The translations under genes were made by a program, and so were the position numbers. A stretch of DNA of 64,000 bases. Source: Dromiciops gliroides (taxonomy: Eukaryota > Chordata > Mammalia > Microbiotheria > Microbiotheriidae). Position 1 is the first letter of the stretch. Each line of letters opens with the position of its first letter. The stretch lies in assembly GCF_019393635.1 (NCBI RefSeq), contig NC_057862.1, forward strand, positions 418,111,669-418,175,668. The letters are read 5' to 3'. Shown here in pieces: positions 34,840 through 45,737 of the stretch. The notes beneath the pieces were generated by a model. It made no database searches and was not told where the DNA came from. It worked only from the letters and a program-made list of their open reading frames with translations.

Positions 34840-35640
34840 CGCAGTCTTGGTAGCTATTATCCCCGGGTCATTCTACTTCCATTCCCAAGTGCCTGACTCA
34901 GTCTTTCTCTCCACCCCAAACACTGCCCTTAACTTGCATGTTAAAGTTTCTTCAAATGCCCTTGTTCCCTAGGTCATCAAACACCTTAGCTCCTGTAATC
35001 TGCACCTTCACTCAGTCTCACACAACGATTGTCACATTCTTGATTTTGTTATCATCCACTTCCACAATTCGGAACTCTAAAGTTCCTGTATCAGACTATC
35101 ACATTTTGTCTTTCCAGCTCTTTCTGTGCCTTACCCCTTTTAAGACTATTCTTCGGGGCAGCTAGATGGCGCAGTGGATGGAGCGCCGGCCCTGAAGTCA
35201 GGAGTACCTGAGTTCAGATCCGGCCTCAGACACTTAACACTTGCTAGCTGTGTGACCCTGGGCAAGTCACTTGACCCCAATTGCCTCACTAAAAAAAAAA
35301 AAAAGACTATTCTTCATCCGCATATCATACACTCCAGGAACTCCACTCCTACCTGATTTCTTAAGCCATCATCCCTGCCCTGCACTCATTTTTCTCCCTT
35401 CAAAATATTGACCTTTTAGTTAACCTCTTCAACTTTGCACAGACCACAACCCTTGCCCCATTGTCCTATCATTGTTCATCCTTTTCCAGACTCCAACCCT
35501 GCATTATTCCTATTGTCCCCTCCCACCACCATCACTCCACAATGTCCACCTGCTCTCATGCTGATGAATTTTTCCAGATGATGAGAAGAGTAGGAAGTCT
35601 AGAGAAAATGTAAAGAAAGAAGAGGAGAGAGTCCAGAATA
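34840..35640 (+). mobile_element. CR1/L2-class LINE 5' part, interrupted by a SINE
   Basis: Pyrimidine-rich text with CR1/L2-style words (ctcctgtaatctgcaccttc, cagactatcacattttgtct). It continues after the SINE at 35155-35302 (ccatcatccctgccctgcac, gcattattcctattgtcccc) and probably again beyond 36400. Confidence 0.45.
35155..35302 (+). mobile_element. WSINE1-like SINE with perfect 13-bp TSD
   Basis: ggggcagctagatggcgcag head, box-B-like gagttcagatccggcctca, tgtgtgaccctgggcaagtc, cccaattgcctcact and poly(A). aagactattcttc is present on both sides (35142-35154 and 35303-35315) with no mismatch, and CpGs are retained (gagcgccgg, tccgg). Looks relatively young. Confidence 0.97.
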
Positions 35641-35713
35641 GAGTTTTGAGGTACCTCCAGGGATGTGCTGTTAAATGTTTAATAACCAGCTTTTCAAGAC
35701 TATATGATACACT

Positions 35714-35859
35714 TCTTTTTTTGGTGGGGCAATGGGGGTTAAGTGACTTGCCCAGGGTCACACAGCTAGTAAGTGTCAAGTGTCTGAGGCTGGCTTTGAA
35801 CTCAGGTCCTCCTGAATCCAGGGTCAGTGCTTTATCCACTGCACCACCTAGCTGCCCCC
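35714..35859 (-). mobile_element. WSINE1-like SINE with perfect 11-bp TSD
   Basis: Reverse copy from a T run and ggggcaatgggggttaagtg to ccacctagctgccccc. atgatacactt on both sides (35703-35713, 35860-35870). Confidence 0.95.
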
Positions 35860-36029
35860 ATGATACACTTTTAAGTTTAATTTGCATTACTAAAATTTTT
35901 CTCCTCCACTTGAAGTCTAGACAATCAACAAAACAATAACTCAGTCTCTCATTGGTAGCATCTGACAGTTTCTGAGGTGCAAATACTCACACTGAAAATT
36001 TAACAATCTGTTTTCAAGAGTTAGTTCTA

Positions 36030-36194
36030 GGGGCAGGTAGGTGGTGCAATGGATAGAGCGCCAGCCCTGGAGTCAGGAGGACTAGAGTTCAAATCTGGGC
36101 TCAGACACTTAACACTTACTAGCTGTGTGACCCTGGGCAAGTCACTTAACCCCAATTGCCTCACTAAAAAAAAAAAGAAAAGAAAAGAAAAAAA
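36030..36194 (+). mobile_element. WSINE1-like SINE with 14-bp TSD
   Basis: ggggcaggtaggtggtgcaa head through cccaattgcctcact and an A-rich (aaaag)n tail. Flanks aagagttagttcta (36016-36029) and aagagttatttcta (36195-36208), one mismatch. Confidence 0.95.
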
Positions 36195-36259
36195 AAGAGT
36201 TATTTCTAGTTGGTTCCAGCAGATTCCTGCACCCACACTTCAAAGGTGGAACATGGATG

Positions 36260-36400
36260 ATGAACTTGCAAAGCAGATCCAAAAGGATTGATTTTGACAG
36301 GTAGGAAAAGTACTACATCAGAGTAGTGTTAAACCCACTAGAGGAGGTTACATAACTCAGCTGACTGGATCCAATACAAATGTGTGTTTCCAATCTTGGT
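36260..36400 (+). repeat. Direct repeat DR-B, copy 1
   Basis: About 141 bases beginning atgaacttgcaaagcagatc and containing cccactagaggaggttacat. Close match to 37651-37799, about 90% over the first 110 bases. Not recognised as any repeat family. Confidence 0.85.
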
Positions 36401-36419
36401 TCCCACTGCTACACATAAT

Positions 36420-37640
36420 TCCTTTACTCTTCTCTGATTAACCTTTACTGCACTTTCCACAGTAGCTATTTCAAACCTTCTCTTCTCAAACCCCTTATAC
36501 CATGACTACTCCCCTCTCCCTCTCAGCAGCAGACTTTGCCTTTCATCACTGAAAAAATTGGGGTCAGGCATTATAAGTTCCTTCTCCTACCCAGTTTCAT
36601 ACCTTTTATATCACCTCAGCTTAATACCCTATTCTCTTCTCATTAACCTCAGTCTAAGAGGCTGAGGTGACTCTTCTTGCCAATTCCAGTCTATCTACTT
36701 GTGCCCTTTATCACATCCTTTCTCATATTCTCCAAGAGATTTCCCCTTCAAATATCTCCTTTTCCTTTAAGTTCCAACCTCTCCTTAACCATTGACTCTT
36801 TCCCCACTACCTATAAAAGCATCCAGCTCTCCCCTTCCTTTCACTTGACCCTACCAACTATTCAGGCTATTTACCCATATCTCTCCTTTTCACAGATGAA
36901 ATTCTGGAAAAATGTGTGGTCATTACCTCCATTTTCTCACCCTACTCTCACTTTTCAGCCCCTTGAAAACTGGTTTCCATTATTACTACTTGACCGAAAT
37001 GGATCCCCCAGGGGACCAGTGGTTTCTATGGCTAAATCCAATGGTGTTTTCTCTGTCCTTTTCCCTCTTGACCTCTCTTCAGCATTTGGTACCATTGACC
37101 AGGCTCCTTCTTCTATGTTCTTTCTCCTTCCTGGGTTTTCATTACATGGTTCTGATATGGTTTTCTTCCTGTCTGTCCAAAAAATTCTTCTGTGTCTTCT
37201 TTACAAATTCACCACTTGTGTCCCACCTCCTATATGTGGTTGTGTCCTAGTGCTGTGTCCTGGATTCTCTCATCTTCTCACTCTACATTCTCTCTTGGCA
37301 ATCTCATCAGCTCCCATGGAACTGCTTAGAAATCTACATGCACAGCCTTCATCTTTCTCCTGAGCTCCAATCCCATGTATCCATAGATGACCCATAGTCA
37401 TTTCAAACTCAACATGTCCAAAACAGAAGCCATTCATTATCTTCTCATATCCCTCAACCCCCAGGGAAGCCTATCTCTCCTCCTAACTTCCCTATTTCTG
37501 TTGATAACACCACCATTCTTCCAGTTACTCAGGCTTATGATCTATGATTCATCATTAATTCTTCACTCTTCCTCACCCCTTTATATCTAATCTGCCACCT
37601 CTAGGGTCTTATGACCATCATATTCTATCCCAAACACTTT
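36420..37640 (+). mobile_element. CR1/L2-class LINE with reverse transcriptase fossil
   Basis: A 228-codon open frame (36677-37363) and neighbouring frames hold a degraded LINE reverse transcriptase. LDLSSAFGTIDQ at about 37067-37102 corresponds to the LDLSAAFDTIDH-type motif, followed by an FSLHG..FFLS-like region. Further on FKLNMSKTEAIHYLLIS (about 37402) matches the LNMSKTE motif after the catalytic core. The catalytic YADD is not intact. This is a retroelement remnant, not a host gene. Confidence 0.75.
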
Positions 37641-37650
37641 TCACAATGTA

Positions 37651-37799
37651 ATGAACTTGCAAAGCAGATCCAAAAGAATTGGTTCGACAGGTAGGAAGAG
37701 TACTACATCAGTAAAGCAAAACCCACTAGAGGAGGTTACATAACTCAGCTACTGAGTTATGTGTTGGAAACACACAAATGTGTGTTTCCAATCTCAGTT
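37651..37799 (+). repeat. Direct repeat DR-B, copy 2, with tandem hairpins
   Basis: Matches 36260-36400 but replaces its central 15 bases or so with 25 that form two perfect inverted repeats: an 11-bp stem (37738-37748 with 37752-37762) and a 12-bp stem (37764-37775 with 37780-37791). Confidence 0.85.
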
Positions 37800-40320
37800 G
37801 GATTCACAAAGTGAATGTTTTCACAAAGGTGGGATGGACTACTTACTTTTCCCCACCCCAACAAGTCACCCCTCCATATGTCTACCCTTCTCTAGCCAGG
37901 GCAATCTCTTCATTTTTGGCTGAGCACACAAGCTCATTTTTGTTCTCATGACCTTGTTCCTAACATTTCCTCTCCTTCTCCTTGCCTACCTAAATACACC
38001 CTTCTTTCTATACAAAGTCCTTGGCTCCTTATAGGAACACTACTCTAGCCCTAACTGGATTTTCCTTTCTGAAGCCCTAGGATGCTCGTGGTCTATCCCA
38101 CATAACTTGGCACTCTGTTGTTCTCTGTTTCTCATTTGGGTTGGGTCCACCAACCAATCTAAGTCCTGAGATCAGAGACTATTCACATTCTCTTTCTCCA
38201 TACCCTTCCACCCCATCATAAGCAATGGGTCTTGAGGACTCATAAAGGCATATTAGATTGAATTGGTTTATATGGTTTGGGAGGAGGGGAACCTACTCCT
38301 ATGCATGCCATGGAAAAGATAGAGCAAATAGCCTCTGTCCTAGATGTATCTCCGGAGGGACCAACTCAATCTGAGGGGTTGAACTGTGCCCTAGGAAGAA
38401 CAGAAGCTGCTGGTCTAATTGCTTTTGTCCTAAAGTGGACTTATTTACTGTTAGCCAACTTATCCCATCCCACAGGCAGATGGTTTATTTGGAGAGGATC
38501 AATAGGAGCTCAGAGTATAAGAGTTCATTGAAGTGGTGGTTTGAGAATCCTGGCAGGGAAGAAGCCTCAGTGACCATCCCCGGACAAAAGTTGGCCCAGG
38601 GCCCATAATGACTCAATCACAGTAGCTCCAGGCCTTGGAAGAAAGTATGGGCTGACTGGAAGAACTCAACCCACCACCTTTCCCTCTTTCTGAGTCATCT
38701 GGAAATGACTCACCTTTATATAATCTAGGGCCAGAGTTGGGGCTTGGTTTTTGTTCAGGCTTGGTGTGTGACCAGGGCTATGGTCAGTCTCTGGTCTATT
38801 TACATAGACCTATACAATGAAGGCAGAGTCAGGTTCTCCTCAGAGTAGGAAATTTGGAGAGCACTTAAAAGGCTGTTTTGGGGATTGCTTCCCTCCCTGA
38901 CAACCCCACTCTTCTTGGTAAAGGCAGCAGTTATCTGCCCTGGAGTGTACTCCTTCCCTTGCCCAGTCCCACAGCTGTGGCAGTGTTTTCACTGGGTGGG
39001 GTTGGAGGGGGTGAAGTTACTGGCCTCTTGCTGCCATGCCCGAGGCACAAACACTGCCAGTTCTAGTTCAGGTGGCCTGGGTAGCTGAGTCTGTGAGTGA
39101 GGGCAGAATTTTGATGGACTGATCCCCAATTAACCCAGCATCAGAGGTTAGTCTAGAGGCAGAGTTAAGGAGCCAGAGTTAGCACCTGGTTCTTGCCCAT
39201 GGTGGCAGCCACCACATGTTAGGGGCAGTGGCTAACGCCTGCCTGTGGCTCCGTGAACTCCACGGGGCCTGAAAAGCTGAGCTGGGTCCAGAGTCAAGCC
39301 AGGAAATGGAGCTTTACCCCATGGGGGTTGAAGCCTTTGGGGCTCAGCCTGGGGATGGGGACTTGACTGTAGAAGTTCAAGCTAAATGGAAAATATTATT
39401 GCATCCACTGGAACAAAAGTACCAAAATGAGGTAATTTCCTCCCAATAAGCCTCAGGAGTTCCCAAGGGGATTCCATGGGAATTGAATTTATTGTCTTTA
39501 TTTTTCACGCTGTTAAATTTTGGAGGCAACTGCCCTTGGGGTCCGGACATTTTTTTAGACAGTAAGCCTGACAGTCTGGAGCCTCAGCACCCCATGGACA
39601 GTCTCAGGACAGTGGACTTCAGCATCTTGGGTCCAATGGGCGTCCATCTTCATTCAGGCAGACAGTGATGCTTCCTCGTCATCACCATGAGATGGCAGCA
39701 AATACACAATTTCAGCAACAAAGCTGCTCCTATGTTATCTAAGAGAGATTCACAGCCTGCTGGGGAGGCTCAGTGAATAGAGAAAGCATAAACTCCTTTC
39801 CCAGTCTGAGGTGTGACCCAGAATACTGGTTTTTCTTTGGCCAACCACTATTCTTTTCTCAGGCCCCATCTTCCCCTCCTATTTCTTCTTCTTTCTTCTC
39901 TCTGCCACTTCCTTTCCATTGTCTCTTCTACCCAGTCCCTACCTCATCCCTCTCTTCCTGCTTTTACCCAGAGACCCAGGCCTGAGACCCCGTGAGGACC
40001 TAAGCTACCCTCGAGACCTAGAAAACTGCTCCTAACAGACCCGAGAAGCTGCGACTACGTACCCACCTACTTCTTCCTTCATAGGGGCAGGAGGGAAGGG
40101 ACTCAGTTACTAGGACAAAATGTTATGTACATTGTTGAGCAAGGTCTCTGTATCAGATGTTTTGGCAGTGAGGACAAAAGGAATTTATTTTAAAAATCAT
40201 TTTGTTTGTATTTTTATTAATATGCCATCCCTATAATTCTTATTTTTAAGCAGAGGTCAGATGACCACTTGAAGGGAGTGTTGTCCATGGAATTCCTGCT
40301 CAAGAACAAGGTGAATTAAA
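37800..40320. other. Repeat-poor intergenic island
   Basis: Apart from LINE-like pyrimidine-rich text to about 38200, I recognise no repeat here. It contains the AP-1 cluster (38609-38724), an AT-rich block near 39390-39530 (aaatattattgcatccactg, gaatttattgtctttatttt) and otherwise GC-moderate sequence. Short open frames have no known domains. Confidence 0.5.
38609..38724 (+). promoter_or_regulatory. Candidate AP-1-rich enhancer or promoter
   Basis: Three exact AP-1 sites: TGACTCA 38609-38615, TGAGTCA 38691-38697 and TGACTCA 38706-38712. The last two are inverted with an 8-base gap. A TATA-like tttatataat starts at 38715. No gene start is evident downstream. Confidence 0.35.
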
Positions 40321-40350
40321 ATAATACAAAGAGATTATAGTTTTCTCTTT

Positions 40351-40515
40351 CCTTTTCTTTCTTTCTTTCTTTTTTTTAAAGTGAGGCAATTGGGGTTAAG
40401 TGACTTGCCTAGGGTCACACAACTTGTAAGTGTTAAGTGTCTGAGGCTGGATTTGAACTCAGGTATTCCTGATTCCAGGGCCGGCGCTCTATCCACTGTG
40501 CCACCTAGCTGCCCC
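40351..40515 (-). mobile_element. WSINE1-like SINE with 14-bp TSD
   Basis: Reverse copy from a pyrimidine tail and gtgaggcaattggggttaag to ccacctagctgcccc. Flanks atagttttctcttt (40337-40350) and atagttttatcttt (40516-40529). Confidence 0.95.
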
Positions 40516-40534
40516 ATAGTTTTATCTTTTAAAA

Positions 40535-40965
40535 ATTTTTTTATCATTAAAGTATTTTATTATTTTCTAGTTACATGTAGAAATAGTTTTCAACATTTGT
40601 TTTTTATAATATTTCTAGTTTCAAATTTTTCTCCCTCCCCTCTCCCCAAGACAATAAGCAATCTGATATAGGTTATATATGTACAATTACATTAAACATA
40701 TTTCTACATTAGTCATGTAGTTAAAGAAGAATCAGAGCAAAAGGGAGAAACTTCAAAAAAAAGAAAAACAAAACAAGTAGAAATCGTATGGCTCAATCTG
40801 CATCCAGATTCCACAGTTCTTTTTTTTTTTCTGGATTTGGAGAGCATTTTCCATCATGAGTCCTTTGGAACTATCTTGGACCATTGTATTTCTGAGAAGA
40901 GTCAAGTCCATCACAGTTGAATAGTTACCCATTTGAAAAAAAATAATGTTACTAGATCCCATGTT
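40535..40965 (-). mobile_element. 5'-truncated L1 3' end
   Basis: Reverse complement of the L1 terminus: attaaagtattttattattt, ctagttacatgtagaaatag, gacaataagcaatctgatat, aaagaagaatcagagcaaaa, tttggagagcattttccatc. Confidence 0.88.
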
Positions 40966-41017
40966 ACCAACTCCTAGACTAGACAGTTCTCTTTGAGTAA
41001 GAGAATGACATTGGCAG

Positions 41018-41168
41018 GGAGCAGCTAGGTGGCACAGTGGATAAAGCACTAGCCTCAGATTCAGGAGTACCTGAGTTCAAATCCGGCCTCAGACACTTAA
41101 CACTTACTAGCTGTGTGACCCTGGGCAAGTCACTTAACCCCAATTGCCTCACTAAAAAAAAAAAAAAA
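41018..41168 (+). mobile_element. WSINE1-like SINE
   Basis: gagcagctaggtggcacagt through cccaattgcctcact and a long poly(A). Possible short duplication aatgaca nearby. Confidence 0.93.
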
Positions 41169-41800
41169 TCAATGACACAAACATAAGATGGTGAAAGCAT
41201 GGCTAGAAACCAATTTATGTGAAAGATATCTGGAGGTTTTCTTGGACTACAAAGACAACATGAGTCAGAAATGTTAATATGATTAGAGGCAGTGTAGCTT
41301 AGTGGAAACTGGATTTGGAATCAGGAAAGTCCAATTTTCAAAGCCTATCTCACATAGTTTCTAGATGTGTAAGTTATTTAAATTCTCTGAACCTCAGTTT
41401 TTACATCTGCAAAGTGGGGATAACATTCCCTACTTCTCAGGGTTGTTAGGATGAAATGAGATCATTTACAAAAAACATGCTTTATAAATCTGAGAGTAAT
41501 ATCTATCTATACACACATATATAACACATATATTCTATATATATATATGTATGTATGTAAACACATATATACACACATATTTCAGCCATTGTTATCTCAG
41601 GCTTCAATAGTAAAAGCAAAGAATCTGAAACAAGGGATACGATGATTTGGTTCAAGAGAAGAAAAACTTCCTAACAAATAGAGCTTATTGGTAGGAGGAA
41701 CCGGCTGCTTTCCGAAGTAATGAGTGAGTGGCCTGCTCACTGCAGGTCTTCAAGCAGAGACAGCTGCTTGACAGGTTTCATAAAGTTCACTAGGACCTTA
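41169..41800 (+). mobile_element. CR1-class LINE pieces around a MIR SINE and a microsatellite
   Basis: CR1 words at 41170-41280 (atggctagaaaccaatttat, ttggactacaaagacaacat) and 41590-41800 (agaagaaaaacttcctaaca, gcaggtcttcaagcagagac). Between them lie a MIR SINE (41285-41500) and a (ta)/(ca)-rich tract (41505-41580). Confidence 0.6.
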
Positions 41801-41804
41801 GAGA

Positions 41805-41940
41805 TGACCTATGCTGACCTGCTCACTTTATAGATGAAAGGACACAGGCCCAGAGGGAGGGAGTAGTGTACAGTGGCTCACACAGGTCATATGTGACAGA
41901 GCTGGGCTTTGAACCTAGATGCTTCACTCCGAGTATGTAC
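41805..41940 (-). mobile_element. MIR-type SINE fragment
   Basis: ctttatagatgaaaggacac, gtcatatgtgacagagctgg, gctttgaacctagatgc. Confidence 0.6.
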
Positions 41941-41944
41941 TGTC

Positions 41945-42980
41945 AAGGAAGACCCCTAAAGTCTCTGAGATACTGTGATTTTTGAAGGGTGAGCAGAAGA
42001 AAGGGGAAGAAGGCAGGACAGCTTAATAAGCAGCAGCCAGGGAGGCACTAATCAAGAGCAGAGTCCCAGGTTGGGAGGTGGCTTGACAGGATAGCCCCAG
42101 CCTCCAGACTAACAGTGAAGAACTCATGGGAAAGGGTCCTGGTCCAGGATTGTCCCCATCATAAGTAGTTGTTGGTGAGAGAACAAAAGAAGATAGGCTT
42201 TCCTTGAAACAGCTCCCTAAAGCCCCTGAGAAGAAGCCAAAGAATCTGGCATGATCTGACACTTCCTGGGGGGAGAGTGGAACAATGAAGAAAAGCCTTC
42301 CTTTGGGATGCTATGGCCTTGTTTGATGGGGATAGATTCAAGCTCCGAGAAGGCTCTGACCTGCTTGTTCAATGACTGTACTTACAGGTCTACAAGCCAC
42401 CAAGTGCCTCCCACTTTAATCTTCTATCACCACACCCAACCCCTTCTGCTTCAGTCCCACCACACAGAGCATCCACCCCCAATACAGCCACCATCACCAG
42501 CACCCCCAGGCCCAGGCCCCATCCCAGAAGCCTGTGAGGCTTGGAAACCATGAGACCCCTATGGCATAAGCCAGGGGCCCGAAGATACACGATTGAATCC
42601 TTTGGGGAGTGAAACAAGCAGAGTTCACATCCCACAAGTCTGCTAGCTGCAGTCAGATTCCCACAGCAATGAGGGCCACACAGAGAGAGACTGCCGAGGG
42701 TAGCCAAGTGGGAGGTTGTCCTCGGACTCTTCTGTTTCCCAGTCTGCATGTTTGCCTGCCTGCCTGCCTAGCTGTCTAGTCTATCTCCCTGCCTACTTTA
42801 TGAAACTGTTCCTAGAAGATTTGAGAAGCTATGAGAATTCACCCTCCCCAGTTCTCCCCTCACAGTCGAGTTGCCAAGATTACTAAAACAGAATACTGTA
42901 TAAACTGTAAGACAAGGGCTGGAAATCAGATGTTTTTGCATAATCACTTTGCACGAGGAACGGTCTATTCACATGTCTGT
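41945..42980. other. Intergenic, unassigned
   Basis: No repeats recognised except a tgcc tetranucleotide patch (42750-42790) that runs into the tc-rich start of a DR-A copy. Confidence 0.5.
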
Positions 42981-42984
42981 CTGC

Positions 42985-43455
42985 CTGTCAATCAATCAAC
43001 ACTCAATCACCAAGCATTTATTAAGTGCCTACTAAGCACTTAAGGCTTAGGTGCTAGGGATACAGACAAGCAAAAACAGCCGCAACCCTCAAAGGGCTTA
43101 CTGTCTAAGCCAGGGAGAGAGCATGCACATCCAAAAGGTATATACCTACCTCAGAAAATAAGTGCAAATAGATACAAAAAAGTGATCTCAAGGGAGGCAT
43201 CAGCTACTCCAGTTGGGGATGGGGCAGGAAAGGCCTCATGGAGAAGATTATGCCTGGGCTGAGTTCTGAAGGAAGTGAGGGGTTCTGAAAGTTGGAGGGG
43301 AGGAAGAATTATGAAGCAGGCATGGGTGCCAGTGAGTACAAAGGCATGGCAGATGGAGTGGTACTTCTTAGGAACAGCAAGAAGTTCATTCTGGCCCTGG
43401 AGCAGGGCGCATGGAGGTGAATGATGTTCAGTAAGGCTGGAGATGGTTGGAGTGA
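42985..43455 (+). repeat. Dispersed repeat DR-A
   Basis: catttattaagtgcctacta, ggtgctagggatacagacaa, ccctcaaagggcttactgtc, ggctgagttctgaaggaagt, ggaacagcaagaagttcatt. Confidence 0.75.
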
Positions 43456-43459
43456 GATC

Positions 43460-45400
43460 CGGAAGGTCTCGTATCCTTCCTGCATATCTGCCCACACTGA
43501 GTGCAGGGCTCAACCCGCCTGCCTCATGATGCCCCAAAAGGGATACATTGGAGTGAATCTTCCTTTGCTGTATGGGATAAGATGGCTGCTGAAATCCCTT
43601 CCAACGCTCAAAACCTGCCATCCTGTGGCTTCTGCTCAGGGAGCTAAGGCGCCAGGTTAGCAGCTAGGAGCATATGCCGATGATGCTAACAGGAGAGGTC
43701 CCTCCCCGCCAGGAGCAGTGGTGGCAGGGCTTCAGGACTCCCCAGAGGCACATGAGCATAGCAAAGGACAGTCAAGGTGAACTCTGAAGAGGAGGAATAT
43801 GAGAAGGGGTGGGGCAGGGGGAAACCAAGGAGTCTGGGCAAAAAATGTGGAACTGAGCTTCCTAAAACTCGCCAAACTTTTATGCTGAATTTCAGTTTTT
43901 CTTTTATTTATTTCTTCTTTTAAATCCTGTTTCTCTCCCTGGGGCATCTAATCTATTATTTAACATGGGATTGTGATATTGAAACTCCTGGACAAATTGA
44001 AAATTATTTGTGCTTGAGTTTTCAGGCATGGAGCTGAGGCAGCTGGTTTCCAGGGGGGAAAAAGATACTGTCACCGAAGAAATGGCAGTTTGCCCTGAGT
44101 AGTAAGGCCCAGGGCCAGCTACCAGCCAGTGGGGATGTGCAACAGGCAATAGAGACTGGGGTGGGGTATACAGTGGTTTGAATCTAGGGTCAGTTGGACA
44201 GGTGAGGTTTCTGTAGGTCTAAGCCTCAGCCATGTGGAAGCTAAGCATTTCCTTCTCACCTGACTCACAGTTCAGCCTCATGTACTGAAAGCATACAGAG
44301 GCTGGGGTCGTTAATTTCCAAATGGCATTTCACTCTGAAAACACAGTAAACATCTCACATGGGCCAGAGCCCTCTCACGAGGCATTTGCAGGTGTAATCA
44401 GTCACCCTGACCCCAGAGTCCATCCCTCCAGAAAGGCCTCTATCGAAGAAGAATTAATGACATGGGAGAAGCTTCTCACTAACATTTTTCAGGGGCTGGC
44501 CTCTTGAACGAGTGGCAGCCAACTTCACCTGCTGTAAAAGACTTTGCCTAATATAAAGTTGACAAACGATCAGATAGCTGAGGAAGAGGACCAAAGGGAC
44601 AAGGCATCATAGAGCCAACCTCCCACTCACTCAGCATGGATGTGACTGAAAGAAGACAAGCCAGAGCCCAGAACAAGAATGTCTGCAAAGGAGCGTCTTT
44701 AACCTGTAGAACCAGGGAACCATTTTTGATGGCAAGTGAGAATGGTGATTCCATAGATGTGACTCCAATCTCTGCTAACCCAAAACGTGTATATACATAA
44801 GATGTGTAGAATTCAAATACACAGAGAGCCAAATGCAGATGTGCATACCCCACATAGATATGCGTCTACATCAATGTTCAGTGCCCCCTAGACAGCTACA
44901 GTCTGGTGATATGGCCATAGTCTTATGACATGGACTTTATCCACCCTCCCCATTCAGAAGGATCCCTGCCAGGAACCTGAGAGGACCAAGATTAGGCAGA
45001 GGCCTTTGGATGAAGCTGTGGGTTTGGGATAGGGGTAGAGAAAGAGTATGGCTATGTGATGACAAGTGACAAAGAGATATAGATGGGCCTGTTGTGAATT
45101 GGATCCTTGCCTCTGCATCCAGTCACACTCTGACCACAGAAAAGGTAGGCTTTGCTCCCACTCCCTGAAACCAAGAAGGTGTCACCACTCTAAGCCAAGC
45201 CACCGAGTCCCCCAAACCCAGGCATGAAGAACTGTGCAACAGTAGCTGAGCTGAATGAAGCTTGAGGCTCAAGGCACAAGGCACTAGAGTAAACTGAGTC
45301 AGAAAGACAACCCTTTTGGAGACTTGCTCAGGAGCATCCCATGTGGGTGAGCACCATATGGCCACTCCTGTCCAAAAGACCAAATGACCTATCTATATCT
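43460..45400. other. Intergenic, unassigned
   Basis: I recognise no repeat family or coding domain here. One AP-1-like tgactca occurs near 44262. The open frames (up to 101 codons) look like chance. Confidence 0.5.
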
Positions 45401-45447
45401 GTGGAGCATCATTTCAACAAACATTTATTATGCACCTACTACATGCA

Positions 45448-45690
45448 ATGCAGAAACAGTGTAGCATCCTGGATAAAGAGCTAGCCTTAAGACCTGGGTT
45501 CACATCTTACTTTTGATACAGATTGTCTGTGGGACTCCAAGAAAATCACTGAATCATGCAGTGCCTCCTGGGGGAATTCTCTAAGATTACTAGTTGCAAA
45601 GCAGTTATAGATCTATATTAGTGGAAGTAGTTTCCTTTCTCGGAATTCCCTAAACTGCTGATCTTACCAATGCCAGGCACCAAGTTTACA
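45448..45690 (+). mobile_element. THER-type (MIR-related) SINE
   Basis: gtgtagcatcctggataaag, cctgggttcacatcttactt, tccaagaaaatcactgaatc, ttctcggaattccctaaact. Parallels 31395-31640. A short DR-A head (tttattatgcacctactaca) precedes it. Confidence 0.6.
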
Positions 45691-45737
45691 AAAACCCAAG
45701 TTAAGGAGTTCCTGCCTGTGAGAAGCTTATATTGTAC

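Larger units (their letters stand above)
35658..36229 (+). mobile_element. Small TIR element, copy 2, carrying two SINE insertions
   Basis: Same interior as 29152-29412 (ctagacaatcaacaaaacaa, cagtttctgaggtgcaaata, tcacactgaaaatttaacaa). Ends cagggatgtgctgt and, reversed, caggaatctgctgg (11 of 14 match). Two SINEs lie inside, at 35714-35859 and 36030-36194. Without them and their duplicated sites the element is about 235-260 bases. Confidence 0.7.

Noticed and set aside
36677..37363. 228-codon plus-strand frame as a host gene
   Set aside because: Contains a degraded LINE reverse transcriptase motif (LDLSSAF) and matches CR1/L2-style sequence. A retroelement remnant.
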